Shown here one piece after another: positions 42,909-56,200 of a stretch of DNA of 64,000 bases. The number at the start of each line of letters is the position of its first letter. Within the stretch, counting starts at the first letter, position 1. The notes beneath the pieces were generated by a model. The model was not told the DNA's origin and ran no database searches. It saw nothing but the letters and a program-made list of their open reading frames with translations. Origin of the DNA: Macrolepiota albuminosa (taxonomy: Eukaryota; Basidiomycota; Agaricomycetes; Agaricales; Agaricaceae); contig JAMWFC010000116.1 of NCBI GenBank assembly GCA_027475525.1, positions 1,673,826 to 1,737,825 on the forward strand, in the 5' to 3' direction. A program made the translations under genes and the position numbers.

Positions 42909-42973
42909 AAGCTACGAGATCTCGCACTCCTTACGAAAAAAAAATCCAGTAGATTCTGTAGCTAGGTGGAAAA

Positions 42974-45966
42974 TCACAGAAAATCTACAGCCCTCTTCCG
43001 TCCCCTCGGCAGTCCACCAGCATCTGTATCATTCTCCGAGTCCACTTGCCGAGGTAAAGACGGCACCACCAATCCCTTCACCGCATCCGCCGCAGGTTTC
43101 TCCACCCACATCCCGTCATCCTCATCATCTCCCTCCCGTGTAGCCTTTTCCTTCTTCTGCTTCTTCTTCTTCGGCCGATCCTTCGGTGGTTTCGGCATAA
43201 TCTCGTCCCCTCCCTCCTCATCAAGCGCAAAAGAAAGCACAGCCCTCTTCTCCTTCTCCCGCTTCCTCTTCTCCTTCTTGCCTCTATCACCATCCTTGTC
43301 CTTTTTGCCCTTTCCTTCGCGCGGTATGAACGTCGGTTTGAACGTGCCGAGGTCCACGGACTCTGTCTCTGTCTCTGTGACGACAGGAGCAGGCGGCAGC
43401 GGAGGAGCCGACGGGGTTACGATTGGAGCTACCTCATCCACTTCCTCCGCCTCTTTCTCACCATCACTATCCTCATCGTCACTCGCAAAAATCGCCTTGA
43501 AAACATCCATCGCCGGCCTCTCATACGTAAGCGTATCCCGGCCTTGATCGTCATCCTCGCCCAGCCCAATATTCGAAATATCCTTCACACCCGTGCGTCT
43601 TCCCGACCCCATCTCCGCTTCGTGACTCGACGACGCCATGGGGATGTCCGGCTGCTGCCAGTTCGACCCCGGCGCAGCAGCCGCAGGCGCAGGCGCGACC
43701 ACTTCCGGTTCGGGATTAGGATCTCGCACCTTGAAGCGCTTACAAAGAAGCTTCGCAGGCTGCCACGGCTTCGTCTCACGCGTCAACGGCCCATACATGC
43801 CCACCCGCGCAGCATGTGCCTTAGGACTAAGATTCTCCATCTCCTCCTTCTTCTGCCCCTCCTCATCCCGTGTCTCTTCCTCGCCGTGCGACGAGGGCGT
43901 GTGCAGCCCCTCGTACATCTTCGGCCCCGTCTCCACCACAGCCGCACTCGTGAACCGCCCCGCCATCGCACTCGACATCGGCTTGAACAGCAACGCGGCT
44001 TTGGCGTAATCCTCGACTTCCTTGTTGAACTCGTCTGTGCGCTGGTTCGCAAGCGGCTGCAATGGCGGACCGGCGTCAGCGCCGACTTGCGATTGCAGAT
44101 ACGCGTTGTAGCGCGCATGTTTGGCGGGTTCAGAGGTAAATGGCTGAAAGCCACGTAGAGCAGCTTCCGCAATGTGTGGTTCGGTACGTGGAATTCTAAT
44201 GCCCTCGGTGGGAGTCGTCGTAGTGCCGTTGAGGGAGGTTGGGAGGTTGCCTTTGTTTGCAGCAAAACTCTGTAGCCGTTCACGGTCTTTCTTGGACAGA
44301 TAATCAAAGACAGAGCGGGGAGCAGCTGGGAGTGGTGTTTCGCCCAGCATCGCTCCTCGCTAGTTCACAATGTGAGAATACATTCACCGAACATAGTTAA
44401 TCGACGTACTTCATCCGCTGTGATCTTCGAGTCCCTACCTCCTGACGCAATCCGAGAAGCAGACGGAACATTTTCCTTATCTTTGTCTTTCTCCCATACA
44501 CGACGAGGATCTGGTTTCCAACCTGTCGGAATGTCTGGTATTGGGAACCTGTTTGTAACAAATCAGAAAAAGCAGAAAATGACGCAAGTGATTAAACTCG
44601 CCAGCGATCTTCTGAAACGGGCTTTTGTGAAAGGACGAAGCCAGATAGTACAGCTTGGCCATCCCGGAAAAATCCTACAGACACAGCTGATTGCTTTGGT
44701 ACGTTAGTATAATCTTCCTAAGAGGTAGCAGGAAGCTAGCTCACGACTGAAGTTTTTGATTGTCTGGCTGACTTCCCACCAATTGTCACTGCATCGTCTT
44801 GCTCATGCTCAGTAATGTCGTAAGCTTCGCGTCGCCTATTTCTTATGGCGCCTCCATCATACACGTCCAGATCGTCTTCATCAGCATCATTCAACGCTCC
44901 GAGACCAAAACCAGCTAAGAAGATAGTCTCAGACAAGGCATCCCTCAGTATAAAGACATACCAGATATACGAGGCCCCTTGGCACTTTCAGAGCCACTTT
45001 TTCCACCTACACTCTCATGCAGTCCCATTCCCGGTTTGTAACCCAATCCATGAGAATTGTCCTTCCGCTCTACTACTACAATTGGAGTGTCACGAGGGGC
45101 GTAAGTATGTTTTGAGGCTTCTTCGTCATCTTCTGGTATATTAGCAAGTTCATTGGATACACGTCCTCCAGAAGAAAACTGAAGATCCTGTAACTTTCGT
45201 TTGCGGAACGATATTCGTGGGCCAATGCCTTGACCCATTCGCCAACCCATCTTTTTTAGTATACGTGCGCCGGCAGAGTCGGTGGGTGGAGGGAGAAGAA
45301 AGGTCTGAAGGGCAGAGGTTATTGAACTACATTATTAGATTCAGTTGAATATTATTCAACAAGACAAAGTCACTCACTCATTCTCCGGCTCGTCAACAGT
45401 TTCTTTGTTGCCACTTGTAAAGTCCATTTCATCCGTGGTGTCCACCAAGTTCCGGCTGTCTCTCAACTCTTGCAAATCTTCCTCGTCCATGAAGTCTTCC
45501 GGACGCGCAGCCTTTTGCTTCGCCCTCTCTCCTCGGGACGAGACGAATGTCGACGGAGTCCATCCTGTATCACATGAGATACGACCCACGCAGTAAATAG
45601 TAGCGATTAACCTTCTTTAGATCCAACTGTATTGAAATAACCAGCAGAGAATCCACCCGTGAAAGCCCCGTGTAGTCGTCGCCGTCCCTTTTCATCCCTC
45701 ACCTATAAAAACACAGGTCTAATTCATCTTTATAACCGAAGAAAGTAGATGCACACCTCTTGCTTCCACAGAGGTACAAATTCTGCCGTATCCTTGGATT
45801 TCTCAAGTGGAGGTAATGGTGTTCCAATCTACAATGACTGATTGAGACAGTGCGTGGTTGGGGGGACAACAGTTTACAGTACAAGACAGAAAGATTCATT
45901 AGCTTTGGCGCTGGACGTGTTGACGCCGAGGTCGGCCAACTTGCGTTTCAAGCGAGTGCTACTCAT
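42974..45966 (-). CDS. G-patch protein, GPATCH1/TOUGH-like splicing factor
   Basis: Nine exons: 45,966-45,883, 45,828-45,757, 45,702-45,612, 45,564-45,378, 45,326-44,962, 44,914-44,745, 44,674-44,598, 44,548-44,410, 44,359-42,974. Total 2,571 bp, 856 residues; the eight introns are 47-70 bp with GT-AG ends. The N-terminus has the family block [54 protein letters not shown]. The G-patch follows ([16 protein letters not shown]), then [20 protein letters not shown] and [22 protein letters not shown]. The C-terminal third is charged and Lys-rich. Family members associate with the spliceosome and RNA helicases in the nucleus. The stop of a short upstream reading frame overlaps the start codon. Confidence 0.93.
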
Positions 45967-46321
45967 CCGGATAGAATCTCTCAAGGGCGCGTTCAAGGCG
46001 GAGTTTGAGTTTCGACGGATTCGGAAACACCCATGTCATGGCATCACGCGTCTCTTCATGGGTCAGACCACGCAGATCATCAAGGTATGCTATCTCGCAT
46101 CGGTCAAGTACTGATTACAGAAATCTATTGTCACACTCATCACCAACATTACAAGTACATGGAATGCGAATTTATGAAAACTAGCTCAAAGATTGTGGAC
46201 ATCCTTTCTGCTGTCCTCCAGCTCCATCCAACCAGCCCTAGAGAGTATCACTGAAGATGAGATATGGCTTGACTCCTGTACGGACTCGGCATGGATTCCC
46301 TCTAACAAACACGCTTTCACC
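45967..46321 (-). other. Region upstream of the G-patch gene
   Basis: 355 bp between two minus-strand genes. A minus-strand open stretch here ([28 protein letters not shown]) ends at a TAG that overlaps the ATG of the G-patch gene. Whether it is a leader exon, an upstream ORF or chance cannot be settled from sequence. Confidence 0.35.
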
Positions 46322-47215
46322 TCATGCAGTTGCAGTTGCACCTGTGTATGCATGTATAGTCTCGTCTGCGCAACCGGCGGGTGTCATATAGGCATACGGC
46401 CCAAGGTTGACGTAGAGATCCAAGTTTCCTGCGTCGTCTGGACACACTAACCAGGCCTGAAAAATCCTTTTAGTCAGCACTTCACCCAACGACCTCCGAC
46501 TGCACTGACGTTGTTTTGCGGCCGGGTAATAGCCGGGTTGCTCCATTCAACAGTATCTCCACTGAATACAAAGGTCCCGGACGTCGCTGGCGTCGTTGAC
46601 CAGTTCATCTTCAGTTTGACGACGGTTGAGTTCGCACGGTCTTCAACGATCGCATAAAGCGGCGTCCCATTTGCGTTCTGGATGAGCTGGCCATTTGTAA
46701 TCATAAATTGTGCCGCAGTGCTGGGGTCTCCTAGGACGGCTTCCGAGGCAGTGTTAATAACCTCAGATCGGAGATACTTGTGGAAATTGGGATCCTCCTG
46801 CGAATTCGTAAGTTGAGCAGTAATTCAGATTACACATGTTCCACGAAACTCACTACTGCCCGGATCCAAGAGTAGTTTGGAGCAAGGGTGGCAGTACCAT
46901 CAGAAGCTGAAGCCGTGGCTGTTGTAGTTGTACCACCTGGTACAGTACTCGTCGGCAACGCCGTCGATGAACCTTGAAGACATTGGGAATAGTATGGGTT
47001 CACGACACTACAATACCACCCATCAGGACACAATGTCGCTCCGGTCCACCCAGTCCCACCACACTGGTCATTTAGATGGTTGTCAGCAAAGCATCTTTCC
47101 AAGCGATGGTGCTCGAATTGACCTGACCCCATTGTCCCGCCGTAGATTGTCCGGATACTCCTGCCACTAGCAAAGACACGAATGCAAGTGTGTATGAACC
47201 CTTTGTGAATGCCAT
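46322..47215 (-). CDS. Secreted protein with CBM1 cellulose-binding module
   Basis: Four exons: 47,215-47,123, 47,063-46,854, 46,797-46,510, 46,456-46,322; 726 bp, 241 residues. Introns of 59, 56 and 53 bp; the last has a CTGAC branch site. A signal peptide ([19 protein letters not shown], then VSGQ) leads into the CBM1 module ([31 protein letters not shown]) with the conserved aromatic and Cys pattern for binding crystalline cellulose. A Thr/Ser/Pro linker follows, then a C-terminal domain of about 150 residues ([47 protein letters not shown]) in which I see no known catalytic motif. It would act outside the cell on plant cell wall. The first exon splits CBM1 at WGQ|CGG. Confidence 0.88.
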
Positions 47216-49237
47216 TTAGCTTGAACAACTGTCTTGAGCGTTCTTGCCCTTTAATACTCTGCGATTTAAAAACATCGGAGCCACAATGCTCCGCACCGAC
47301 CATATGCCGTTTCATCGGATGGTTATGACCAGGCTTCCTCAGTGGATGATCCTCGGTTAGCCCAGTTCATACATATATGAAACGGAAAATCTCCTTGGAT
47401 ATGTACATCTTGGACATTAGTTACTCTACAGGACCACTGTCATCTGATGCCACTCGTTTAGATATCAGGCCTCAATGGTTTGATATCAAAGATCTACTGA
47501 CACTTTGGTGCTTGACAGGGGTCACTTGTGTTTAATCGAGGCATAAACCGAAAATCTCTGTAATCAAAATCTCCCTTTATTTCACAATCACATCTTGAAA
47601 GTAATATCCACGGTCATAGGACTCTGAAAGCACCGCATCCCGAACTACATCTCAGAAGTAATAATCCAATACAAGGTTGGCCTAATACATCATACTAGGA
47701 CTATTTGGGGCTTTAGTTGAACTCTATGACCACTCGTAGCAGGAGAGCTGTATCCAACTTGATATTGTTTAAAGTCTAACTTGACGTCGCTCTTGCGCCG
47801 GTTACGCGCTTTGTCGGATATGATAAGCGGATGTAATGAAGGGGGTCGCCGTCCCTTAACATCTTAGTGGCAACTTGATGGGGCTGTTAGGTCCTCGTAA
47901 ACCCCAGACGGAAACGTACAGTCATAATCAATCTAATATCTCCATGATTTCACAGTCAGCTCAGTAAGCCTCGCGTAGTGGATATTGCAACTTCATTGAC
48001 CAAAAGAATGGATGACTGCGCTGTCAATCGATATGTTCACAGCTCGATTGGCCAGCCCATTCTCCATTTCAGTCGATTGTTCAAACTACGCGTCAAATAC
48101 ACACTGAAATTACGATCGAGCCGGCCAACTCCAAGGCAATTCAACTTGACTTCTCATCTTTTTGACTATTTTTACTGCAAAAATTGGTGCAATGAAGTTC
48201 TTCGAACATTAGTCGTATGTGTCTGTCATCCGACGTTTTTTTTGGAGTGGCGTTCACAGGGAAGAGACCGACGCTATTGTCGTCTCCTCCCCACCCGCTG
48301 GGCTGAACACTGGGATTAAATCAGGTTCCGCAGAGGGTCAGCAATCTTATGTCCGCAGGAAAATGTCATTATGGCTTGGGATGAGATCACCCGATCCCAA
48401 CTCTGCCTTCGGATCCGCTACCCCACTAAAACCCCGCTAGTGTCCTCTCTACGAGGATGGGGGAACTCAACCCCAAGGCTGGTGCTTCCCCATGTCTCAG
48501 TTACCAGCCTGACCAAGATAGCCTTGGGGTTGGATAATTTGACATCCATGGTTGCCCTGTCCCTCATCACTTTTCATCGTAGATTTTTGGGAATCACCTG
48601 CACGGATGACCCTCTCAGCATCCAGATTAGGTAGGCCGATTGTATCATAATAATTTATGGAGTCTAGTCAAGCTTTTGTATGTCCTCCTGTTTTTGTCTT
48701 TCAGAGAGTAACTGGGGATCTCTGGAATTTCATCTGTTGACATCTCAAAATACAAGCCTGCCTGTTTATCATGTAACCTACTAGTCAATCATGTGGTGAA
48801 ACACTAGCAGGTTCTCTCGATAAAGGAGACCAATTGAGCATTCTAGTTCTCCCCTCCACCAAGATTAATCCAACCTTTCTGGACATTTGCTGTTACTCAC
48901 TCACAATTCGGTGGCCTTGACCCCAGAAATAATAGCAGTAGGCATTTCCTCCTCAAGCAGATAATCAAATATGCAAATGCTGGTGTGAAACATCCCATGA
49001 ATTTGCCTACAAAAAACCCATCCAACTATAATATCTGCCAACTTCTTTGCCTCAGCTATAAACTTAGTCCTAATAAGAGAATGAATCTCTCCTGTACTAC
49101 TTCTGCTCAGACAGGCATGCTCTCAACAGATTCGATCAAGTTCTTGATTTCCTTCACAAAATTATTCCGGGAACTTCCATCTCCATACAAATCGCAAGTA
49201 CATACAATATATACATCTAACTTGAATATGACTTGCG
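47216..49237. other. Intergenic region without recognised gene
   Basis: 2.0 kb. It contains the CBM1 gene promoter on the left and the ALG5 3' side on the right. Open frames such as 47,978-48,319 show no domain, composition bias or conserved motif. I see no tRNA or repeat. Confidence 0.5.
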
Positions 49238-50431
49238 TTAATCTGACTTCGGTTTCGTCGGAATGGCCTGCCACCGACCCAAAAGATGGTTGGCCCTCAC
49301 GATCAGCAAGTCTCGAAGCATCTGGAATGACGCGGTCATGACATTCAGCTTACTCCCCTCCACTTCGTGCCACTCTATTGGAACCTCTGCTACAGGTATG
49401 CCAAGCTGTTTTGCTAGGAGAAGGAGTTCAACATCGAATATCCATGTAGGAAGATGTTGTGCCGGGAAGATTTTCTGCGCTGCAGATCGCGAGAAAAGCT
49501 TGAAACCACACTGCGTATCTCGTATGTGGCCAACACCGACGATGCGCAAAATTGTGTGTAGGCCATACATGAGAATATTTCGGAGTAATGAGCGCTGAGC
49601 AAGGCATTCAATGAGTCCTGGATCTAATGGAACCTTCTGAAGACATACTTTTACCACTGCTTCAGACTTGACTAGATGAGCTCTACTCCCAACGACAACG
49701 CCTGGTCTATTGTTAGGCGCAAGTGTATCCATGGTTGTCCAAAGAGCCTCTAGGTCTTCTATCCGACTGGCGCCGTCCGCATCTGCCATCAGAAGGCGTT
49801 CCCCGCTTGAGTAAAGCATACCATGCCGGACTGCTCCCCCTTTCCCTATATTCTTTTCCAACGTGACCACTCGTATGTTAAATTTCGAATACTTAACCGC
49901 CAGTTTGAGCGCTGTTTCTGAAGTTCCGTCTGTGGACCCGTCGTCGACAATGAGGATTTCATATGTCCGTTTTTTCTGTGATGTGAGATGTGCAATGGTC
50001 GAAGCCATCATGAGCGGCAACCGTTTAGTCTCATTATACGCAGGTACGACAATGGACAAGTCGACGGAACTAGGGTCCGCGAGCTGCGCTAGCGGGAGGC
50101 GCTTCTTGGGTGACGTGTGTGAACGGTATTTCTTTTCCGACTCGTGTGTCACTATCTGTGCGGGCGACCAGACGACTAGAACTACATACAACTAATACAA
50201 GTCAGCGACCTGCACGTAATTGAGAGAAATATGAGTTCAGAAACGGGTATAAACCCAGACCCAAGTGTATCGCCCTCGTCACAGCGCATACCATATAAAT
50301 AAGCCCGCAACTCGAAGAACAAGGATGAAAGGGAATCATCACGAAGAAGACATGACGAGGAAGGGACTCACAGATATCAAGATTCCGCCGGATAGTGCGA
50401 GGCCTCCATAGAGGAGGTGCTGAGTGTCCAT
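49238..50431 (-). CDS. ALG5: Dolichyl-phosphate beta-glucosyltransferase
   Basis: Two exons, 50,431-50,372 (20 codons) and 50,191-49,238, giving 337 residues, close to the yeast protein. The exon junction falls in the single N-terminal membrane helix (LLYGGLALSGGILIS, then LYVVLVVW). The GT-A family 2 fold follows: LSIVVPAYNETKRLP, ILIVDDGSTDGT, KNIGKGGAVRHGML, LMADADGASRIEDL (the metal-binding D-A-D), DTQCGFKLFSR, FDVELLLLAKQLGIPVAEVPIEW. The enzyme makes dolichyl-phosphate glucose from UDP-glucose on the cytosolic face of the ER for N-glycan assembly. The 180-bp intron is long for this region. The gene follows the RanBP3-like gene on the same strand. Confidence 0.95.
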
Positions 50432-50837
50432 ACGTTGCTAAGAGACAATAATACAGATCTATGCCACGTCAGAATCTGTCAGAATCAGCGACAAAGGAAG
50501 AAACCATGCTCTTACGGTCAGCATAAGCAAAAATGAAGGGTTCGGTGAAGAAAGAACGTGGTTCCGAAGTAGCGGATGTGAAGAACCCATAATTCGTGAG
50601 AACCACTCGACGTTGCAAACGTGTCATCATTCCGCCTTCAATTTGCGTGCACTATTTTCTGTATTTGTCCAGGTCCAATCATAGGATATCGAAAATACTC
50701 ATGTACAATACTTGAGTGTATCAATTTAAGATGTTATGTTAAAAGATATGAAAATGTACGCGAATGTATTAGTTGAACATAAGCCCAAGTCAACAATGGG
50801 CAAGATCAAAGTTCAGGTCACCATATATATAATCCAA

Positions 50838-52904
50838 CTAAACTGGGGGTATATTGGCGACAATTTCCTCCAAAAGTTCGTTTGCAATCTTGGCATTGGC
50901 GAGCTGTCGAAATAACACCATGATTACCGATAAACATAGATGGACAAAAAAGGAGCCATTACCCGTAGATTATAATGGATGGTCGCGCCGTTTTCGATAA
51001 CACTCATCCTCAAGTATCGTGGATCTTGGGCAAGTGAGCAACGCATGCCCGGGAACAAAGTCACATTTAGCATTAACGTGTAAACTGCTTCCTTGCGCAT
51101 CACTTTTCCAGAATTAGGAGTTGTGTGTTCAATTCGAGCAGATTAACATACCTAAGCGCGCACCACTGCCATCTGAACGCTTGACATTCAATTTCAGAAG
51201 TCCCGTTCCCCGCTCTTTCCATTGATTTCCGTCTACAAGGAAGAACAATTTACCTCGTACTTGATGGATAGTTTGGTCGTCTTCTTCCCCAGTAAGCACT
51301 GGTGTTGCAAGTCATCAGGGACAATGCCTCACAGATTCCAAACAACATACCGTCTTGTTCTGTCAGATTGTAGATATTTTCTTGTTCCAGGTGAACCCCC
51401 TCGTCGTCGTCGTCTTTACCAGCCCTTAGTTTTGCGCTAAAGCTTCCATCATCGTCCTTGTCGTCCTCGTCTCCATCATCATATGCCGCCCCACCATCGG
51501 CGTTGCCAAAGACACCAAGACCTGAATTGTCCTCCTGGCCATGACCAGGCGTCGCTGCCCGAACACGCTTAGTAGGAGGAATAGCAAAGCTCTGAAGTCC
51601 GCCCGCGTAAGATGAAAAAGCGTTAGAATTTATCGAGTTGCTGCGTCTGGATGGAGATTTTGCCCTGCCCAGCTTGGAGGTGGATCCTAATATGGGGGAC
51701 TTGGCGCGCGACACGGATGCAAAGGGCGAAGATGACGAGGCAAATGCTCCAAATCCAGAACGTTTCACGCCAGGGGTTGAAGAGGGACTGGAAACGTCCC
51801 CTGACTGGGTGCTATCAAAAATAGTGATAGGTGGCGCAGGTGTAGTTTGTTCAGCGGGAGGAGGCGAGGCTGCTTTATTGGAGGCGAATATGTTCTGGCC
51901 CTTGACCGCAGCAAATGGGGAGCTTGGAGATGCATAGGCCATGAATCCGCTCTGAGTAAAGGATGGTCAGTATACAAAGGTACTTCAGATTGCTCTCACC
52001 AATTTAGGAGTCGCGGCTACAGTAGCAGGTGCTTTCTTTGGTGACTTGGGAGGCTTTTGTTCTTGTGACGGTGATTGTATGTTGGTTTCCCGCCGGTTTT
52101 GGCTATTCTCATCGTCGTCGCGAGGTCGTTTGAGAGGCTCAAGCGGCAGTTGAGCGCTATCTGGCGGTCCCTGACTGGCCCCACGTTCCGATAACTTACG
52201 TTTCAGGCTCTTGTCACCACTCTCAGACTCTGCCATCTCTATCGTAGTTGCTGAATTCGCGGCTTGAATAACACCACAAAATAAGCTCGTGAGATTTAAA
52301 GATGGTGTCATTCGACTCACCTTCGTTATCCGCCGGTCCATCTGGAGATTCATCGTTGGCCTTTCTGTCTTCTACCGTGACAACTGGAAAGGCAGAATCA
52401 GCTTCAGCATCCTTATCGGATGTTACGGTGTTCATGTTCTGCCAACTGATGTCCTCCACTCCTTGGCTTATTTGCCGTACCCGAATCTTCAACTCGTTCG
52501 GAGGAGAGGTGCTCAGTGGCGGAGAATTGGAATTGGACCTAGATCGTGTAAGGTCATTCTCCTCTTGAGTGGGGTCTAATTTCGTCCTGTTCTTCTTTGC
52601 AGGCGTGCGTGTGTCCCTGCGTTCTCGAGGTGCATCGACATCCTGTACAACAGTTCGGCACTGTACTATGTGACAGCAGGAATGAAAAGACGCACACCGG
52701 CCAGTTTTGTAGTGCTGACTGGTTCTAACGAAACCTCGCGTTCTCGTTTCCTAGAGAGCTGAGAATCTAGATCGAACAGATGAACACCGTCGTGTGTGGA
52801 GCAAATGAGGGAATTAATTGACCTAGGCCGGGAGACGGGGGCGTAGGGGGTGGAGAGGCGTCTTGAAGCATTGGCGGTTGAGAAAGCGCGTCTGGAACAG
52901 ACAT
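50838..52904 (-). CDS. Ran-binding protein of the RanBP3/Yrb2 type
   Basis: Eight exons: 52,904-52,823, 52,766-52,696, 52,642-52,321, 52,262-52,000, 51,951-51,351, 51,298-51,152, 51,102-50,963, 50,903-50,838. Total 1,692 bp, 563 residues. The N-terminal half is acidic and Ser/Pro-rich with basic NLS-like patches (SRKRERE, LKRKLSER) and a few FG-like motifs (SGFMAYASPSSPFAAV, RSGFGAFASSSSPFASV). The C-terminal RanBP1-type domain has VLTGEEDDQTIHQVRGKLFF, WKERGTGLLKLNVK, VMRKEAVYTLMLNV and IENGATIHYNLR. Such proteins bind Ran-GTP and Crm1 and help nuclear export. Yrb2 and its fission-yeast counterpart Hba1 share this order. Confidence 0.9.
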
Positions 52905-53231
52905 AAAGGCAGTAGTGGTGGTAAGCTGTAAGGGGGTCCTGTTCAGGGAACGCCGTGATCGGCTATATCCGACCACTCGGATAAGACGATAGCAACCTTT
53001 CACGCAATGTTATATTGGATACACTATTCCTCTAAAGATATTCCAATGGATACAGCTGGACAGAAACCCAATAGAGCACATAATTAGCCCGATCCATAAG
53101 TTATTAACAGAATTCCCAAAACGCCCAAGCATACCCAGTATTGTGGAGTATTGTGGAGTAACCTACAAGTGCCAACCCGAAATCATAGAATATCCATCCA
53201 TACCTTGCGCGCCCTATGAAGACGTATCGCA

Positions 53232-56200
53232 TTATAAAGCTTTTCGGCGTTGGTCAGCAATGACTAGCATGTCTCTTAGACTTCGTTCATGAACGGGTTT
53301 GGTCAAGACACTGCCCAGAAATCATCAGCGAAGGAAGTAAATTAAATCCGGACCATACCGATCAGCACCAGCCTCCAAAAACTCTTGTTGATCTATTTTC
53401 ACATACCATTAAAGCAATTCATGATGGAAGTGGATACTACTCACCATCTGGTAGGGCATTGCCTACCATCTTTACTTGAGTGACTAAACTTGAAAGCTCA
53501 CCAAACAACTTACCAGTTACGCCTACGATGAAATTAGTCCTTCCACACGACCGCAATCTCTGGACGGCTTGCAGCCCAGATAGAACTGGCATCTGATTAT
53601 CAAGGAAGACAATGGCATATTTATCCTCGGCCTCGTGTTTGAGCTCTTGTTCCAACGTAGGGCAAGTGTCAATAGATGGCATCAACGCATTAGCAGGCCC
53701 AAGGATCATCTCCAACGCTACCTCGCCATTTTCGGCCGTCGAAACATGGCACCCAAGACGTGTTAGTAGGCGCGTCATGAGAGAGCGAGTAACTTGATCG
53801 TCATCCACAACTAGAACAGGCAGTCCGGGTTCGACCGTCATCGGAGGAGTAGTTGACGACGGGCTGGTACGGGTGTAGTTGGTGTCAAAATGAGCAAGTG
53901 GGTCAGAGACCTTGGAAGCGTTCGAGGCATTCGTTGGCTGAGGGTCAACGTTGAAGATATGTGGACCGGGCATGGGAACATGTGTTGGGCGGGATTTGAT
54001 GGGGCGTGACTGAGTTTTCGATGAGGGCTTCCTCGTATCATCCTTGGTATCACTTCTCTCCAAGTCTTTCTCAAACGAATCTGTACGGTCAGAACGCACT
54101 AAAACCGGAGAACGAGTGCCATGTCTTTGTAAAACCAATTCTACTCGGCCACCTACAGAAGAAAGAAGTGATTAATGAGCATTGGGCTTTATCTTCCCCA
54201 CCTACCCTGTTCCATTAGACCCTGCATTGCAGAATTTGTACGGCCAGAGTCGTTATGCACTTGGTCAGAGTCAAAAGTCATAGCTGTGTCGACCGCCATT
54301 GTTGTGGAACTACCCTCCAAAACCGAAATGACGCTATTCTTATTCCTCACACAAGTGAAAGTCTGGTCAGAACGTTGCGTGAATCCTGAAGCTTGACAGT
54401 TGAAGTTGGTCAAGGTCTTTGTTCCAACGCCCAATGGTAGCTCGACCCAGAATGTAGACCCCTCGTCGACTTTGGATCGGACTCCGAGCCGACCACCAGA
54501 AAGCTTGACGATTTGTCGAACAAGTGCCAGGCCTAACCCTGTGCCTTTTCCACCTAAAAGTCGAAGCCAAAAGGTATAGTTCTACATCAACAGCCCTTCA
54601 TGACTTACCCTGCTGTCGCCCTTGCTCAGTTTGATTGAAGGCGGCTAAGAAAGGATCAGCTTTGGCAATACAGGAACACGGAGGACATACAAAAGAGCTT
54701 ATTTTGCACGACATCTCGCAACTTGATGCCATAACCAGTGTCCGTGACTTCAATGCGGACCACAATGTATTCCAGTCCCGGCGCTTTGCCCTCGTTGTTA
54801 TGTCGACTGAGATGTGAACGCGACAAAGGCGGATGCTCGTTAGCATCGCAATCTCCGTCTGGAAGATGGTTAGCAGAGGACACCGCTGGGGAAGCGACAG
54901 TGCTTGAAACATTAGATGGCAAGATCAGCTTCGTTTTAATGGACAGTTTGCCACCAGCAGGAGTAAATTTGCAAGCATTACTGCCATCCAGTGGTATTTC
55001 AGTGCAGTTCAGGTATTAAACAGTAAGTAAAACGCACCTGGCAAGATTGGTGACAATCTGCCTTAGCCTCGACTCATCTCCAACAACAATGCCATCGACA
55101 TTAGGATGCTCAGTCATGTGTTTACAAATCACTTCCTCGCTCTCGCCCATCGCCTCATAAGCTGCACGTCGTACCACCTGGTCAATTTTGGGGTCCAATT
55201 CTGTTTCAAATTCCAGACCCCGAGCATTAGTGGTCAAACGAAGCGGAATGAAAAGCGATCGCATGACATGATGAAATCCATACGGCTGCATACAAGAGGT
55301 AGAGTTGGTGTCAGTTCATCACATCATAAAATCATTGTGGCGAGGATGCACCGTTGAAGACAATTCGAATTTCCCACTATCCATCCGATTGCTAAGGGAA
55401 TATCAGCAAAAGACAAACCCGTACACATTTCACTACATACAAGTCCAACATATCATTTAGAACTATCACGATATCAGTTGAAGTCTTACACAATTGAACG
55501 CCATCAAACCTTTTGACATCATACTCAAACTGCCTTCCAAGGCGCTAAATTCGATCTCTTGCTCCTTCGCTATTGTCCCAGACGCTCCCATATTTTGCAC
55601 TGCTAGAACTAGAAGAAGAGATAAGTTAGAACCTACTATATAATGGGAGAGATGACTTACGAGCAGTATTAAGCGGAACTCGCACCTGTAATGACACAAG
55701 ACGTTATTAGAGAGAAGAGAAAAGTTGTTCAAAAAACAATGACTCATCATGAAAAACATATCTACCGTGATGGTGAGATCAAATATCTTTCTGAAGGTGA
55801 ATGAGCTTACGAGGTGAGTCGTCGCTTTGAATCAGCGGCCTTCCTTTCATTGATCTGCGCCTTCTGAGTTGCCTGTCTCGGAAGATAAGGATCTCCATAA
55901 GTATAACATCATTATCTTATCTGACCTTGAATTGCACTTTGAGTTGATCGCGCAGAGTATACAGTCGCCTCTCAGACTGAACGTAAAAGTAAGTCTTGTT
56001 ATTTAGAACCTATGAAAGTAGACTGACGTTTTCCCTCATGTAATGGACGTACAACAAGACTAATTTGACATTAGCTGCTGAACACTTCGGGGGCTACTAA
56101 GTGATTGAGCACCACTCACAACTATGAAACAGGAAGAAGTTGATCATGCCTTGAACAGAATTGATCAGTTCAAGTACAGCGAGAGATGCAGATATTCATA

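Noticed and set aside
43544..44158. Plus-strand frame of 204 codons within the G-patch gene
   Set aside because: It lies opposite an exon with conserved family motifs and has low-complexity Arg-rich composition.
47978..48319. Possible small gene in the intergenic region
   Set aside because: No domain, no codon-like composition, no clear splice sites or neighbours that support it.
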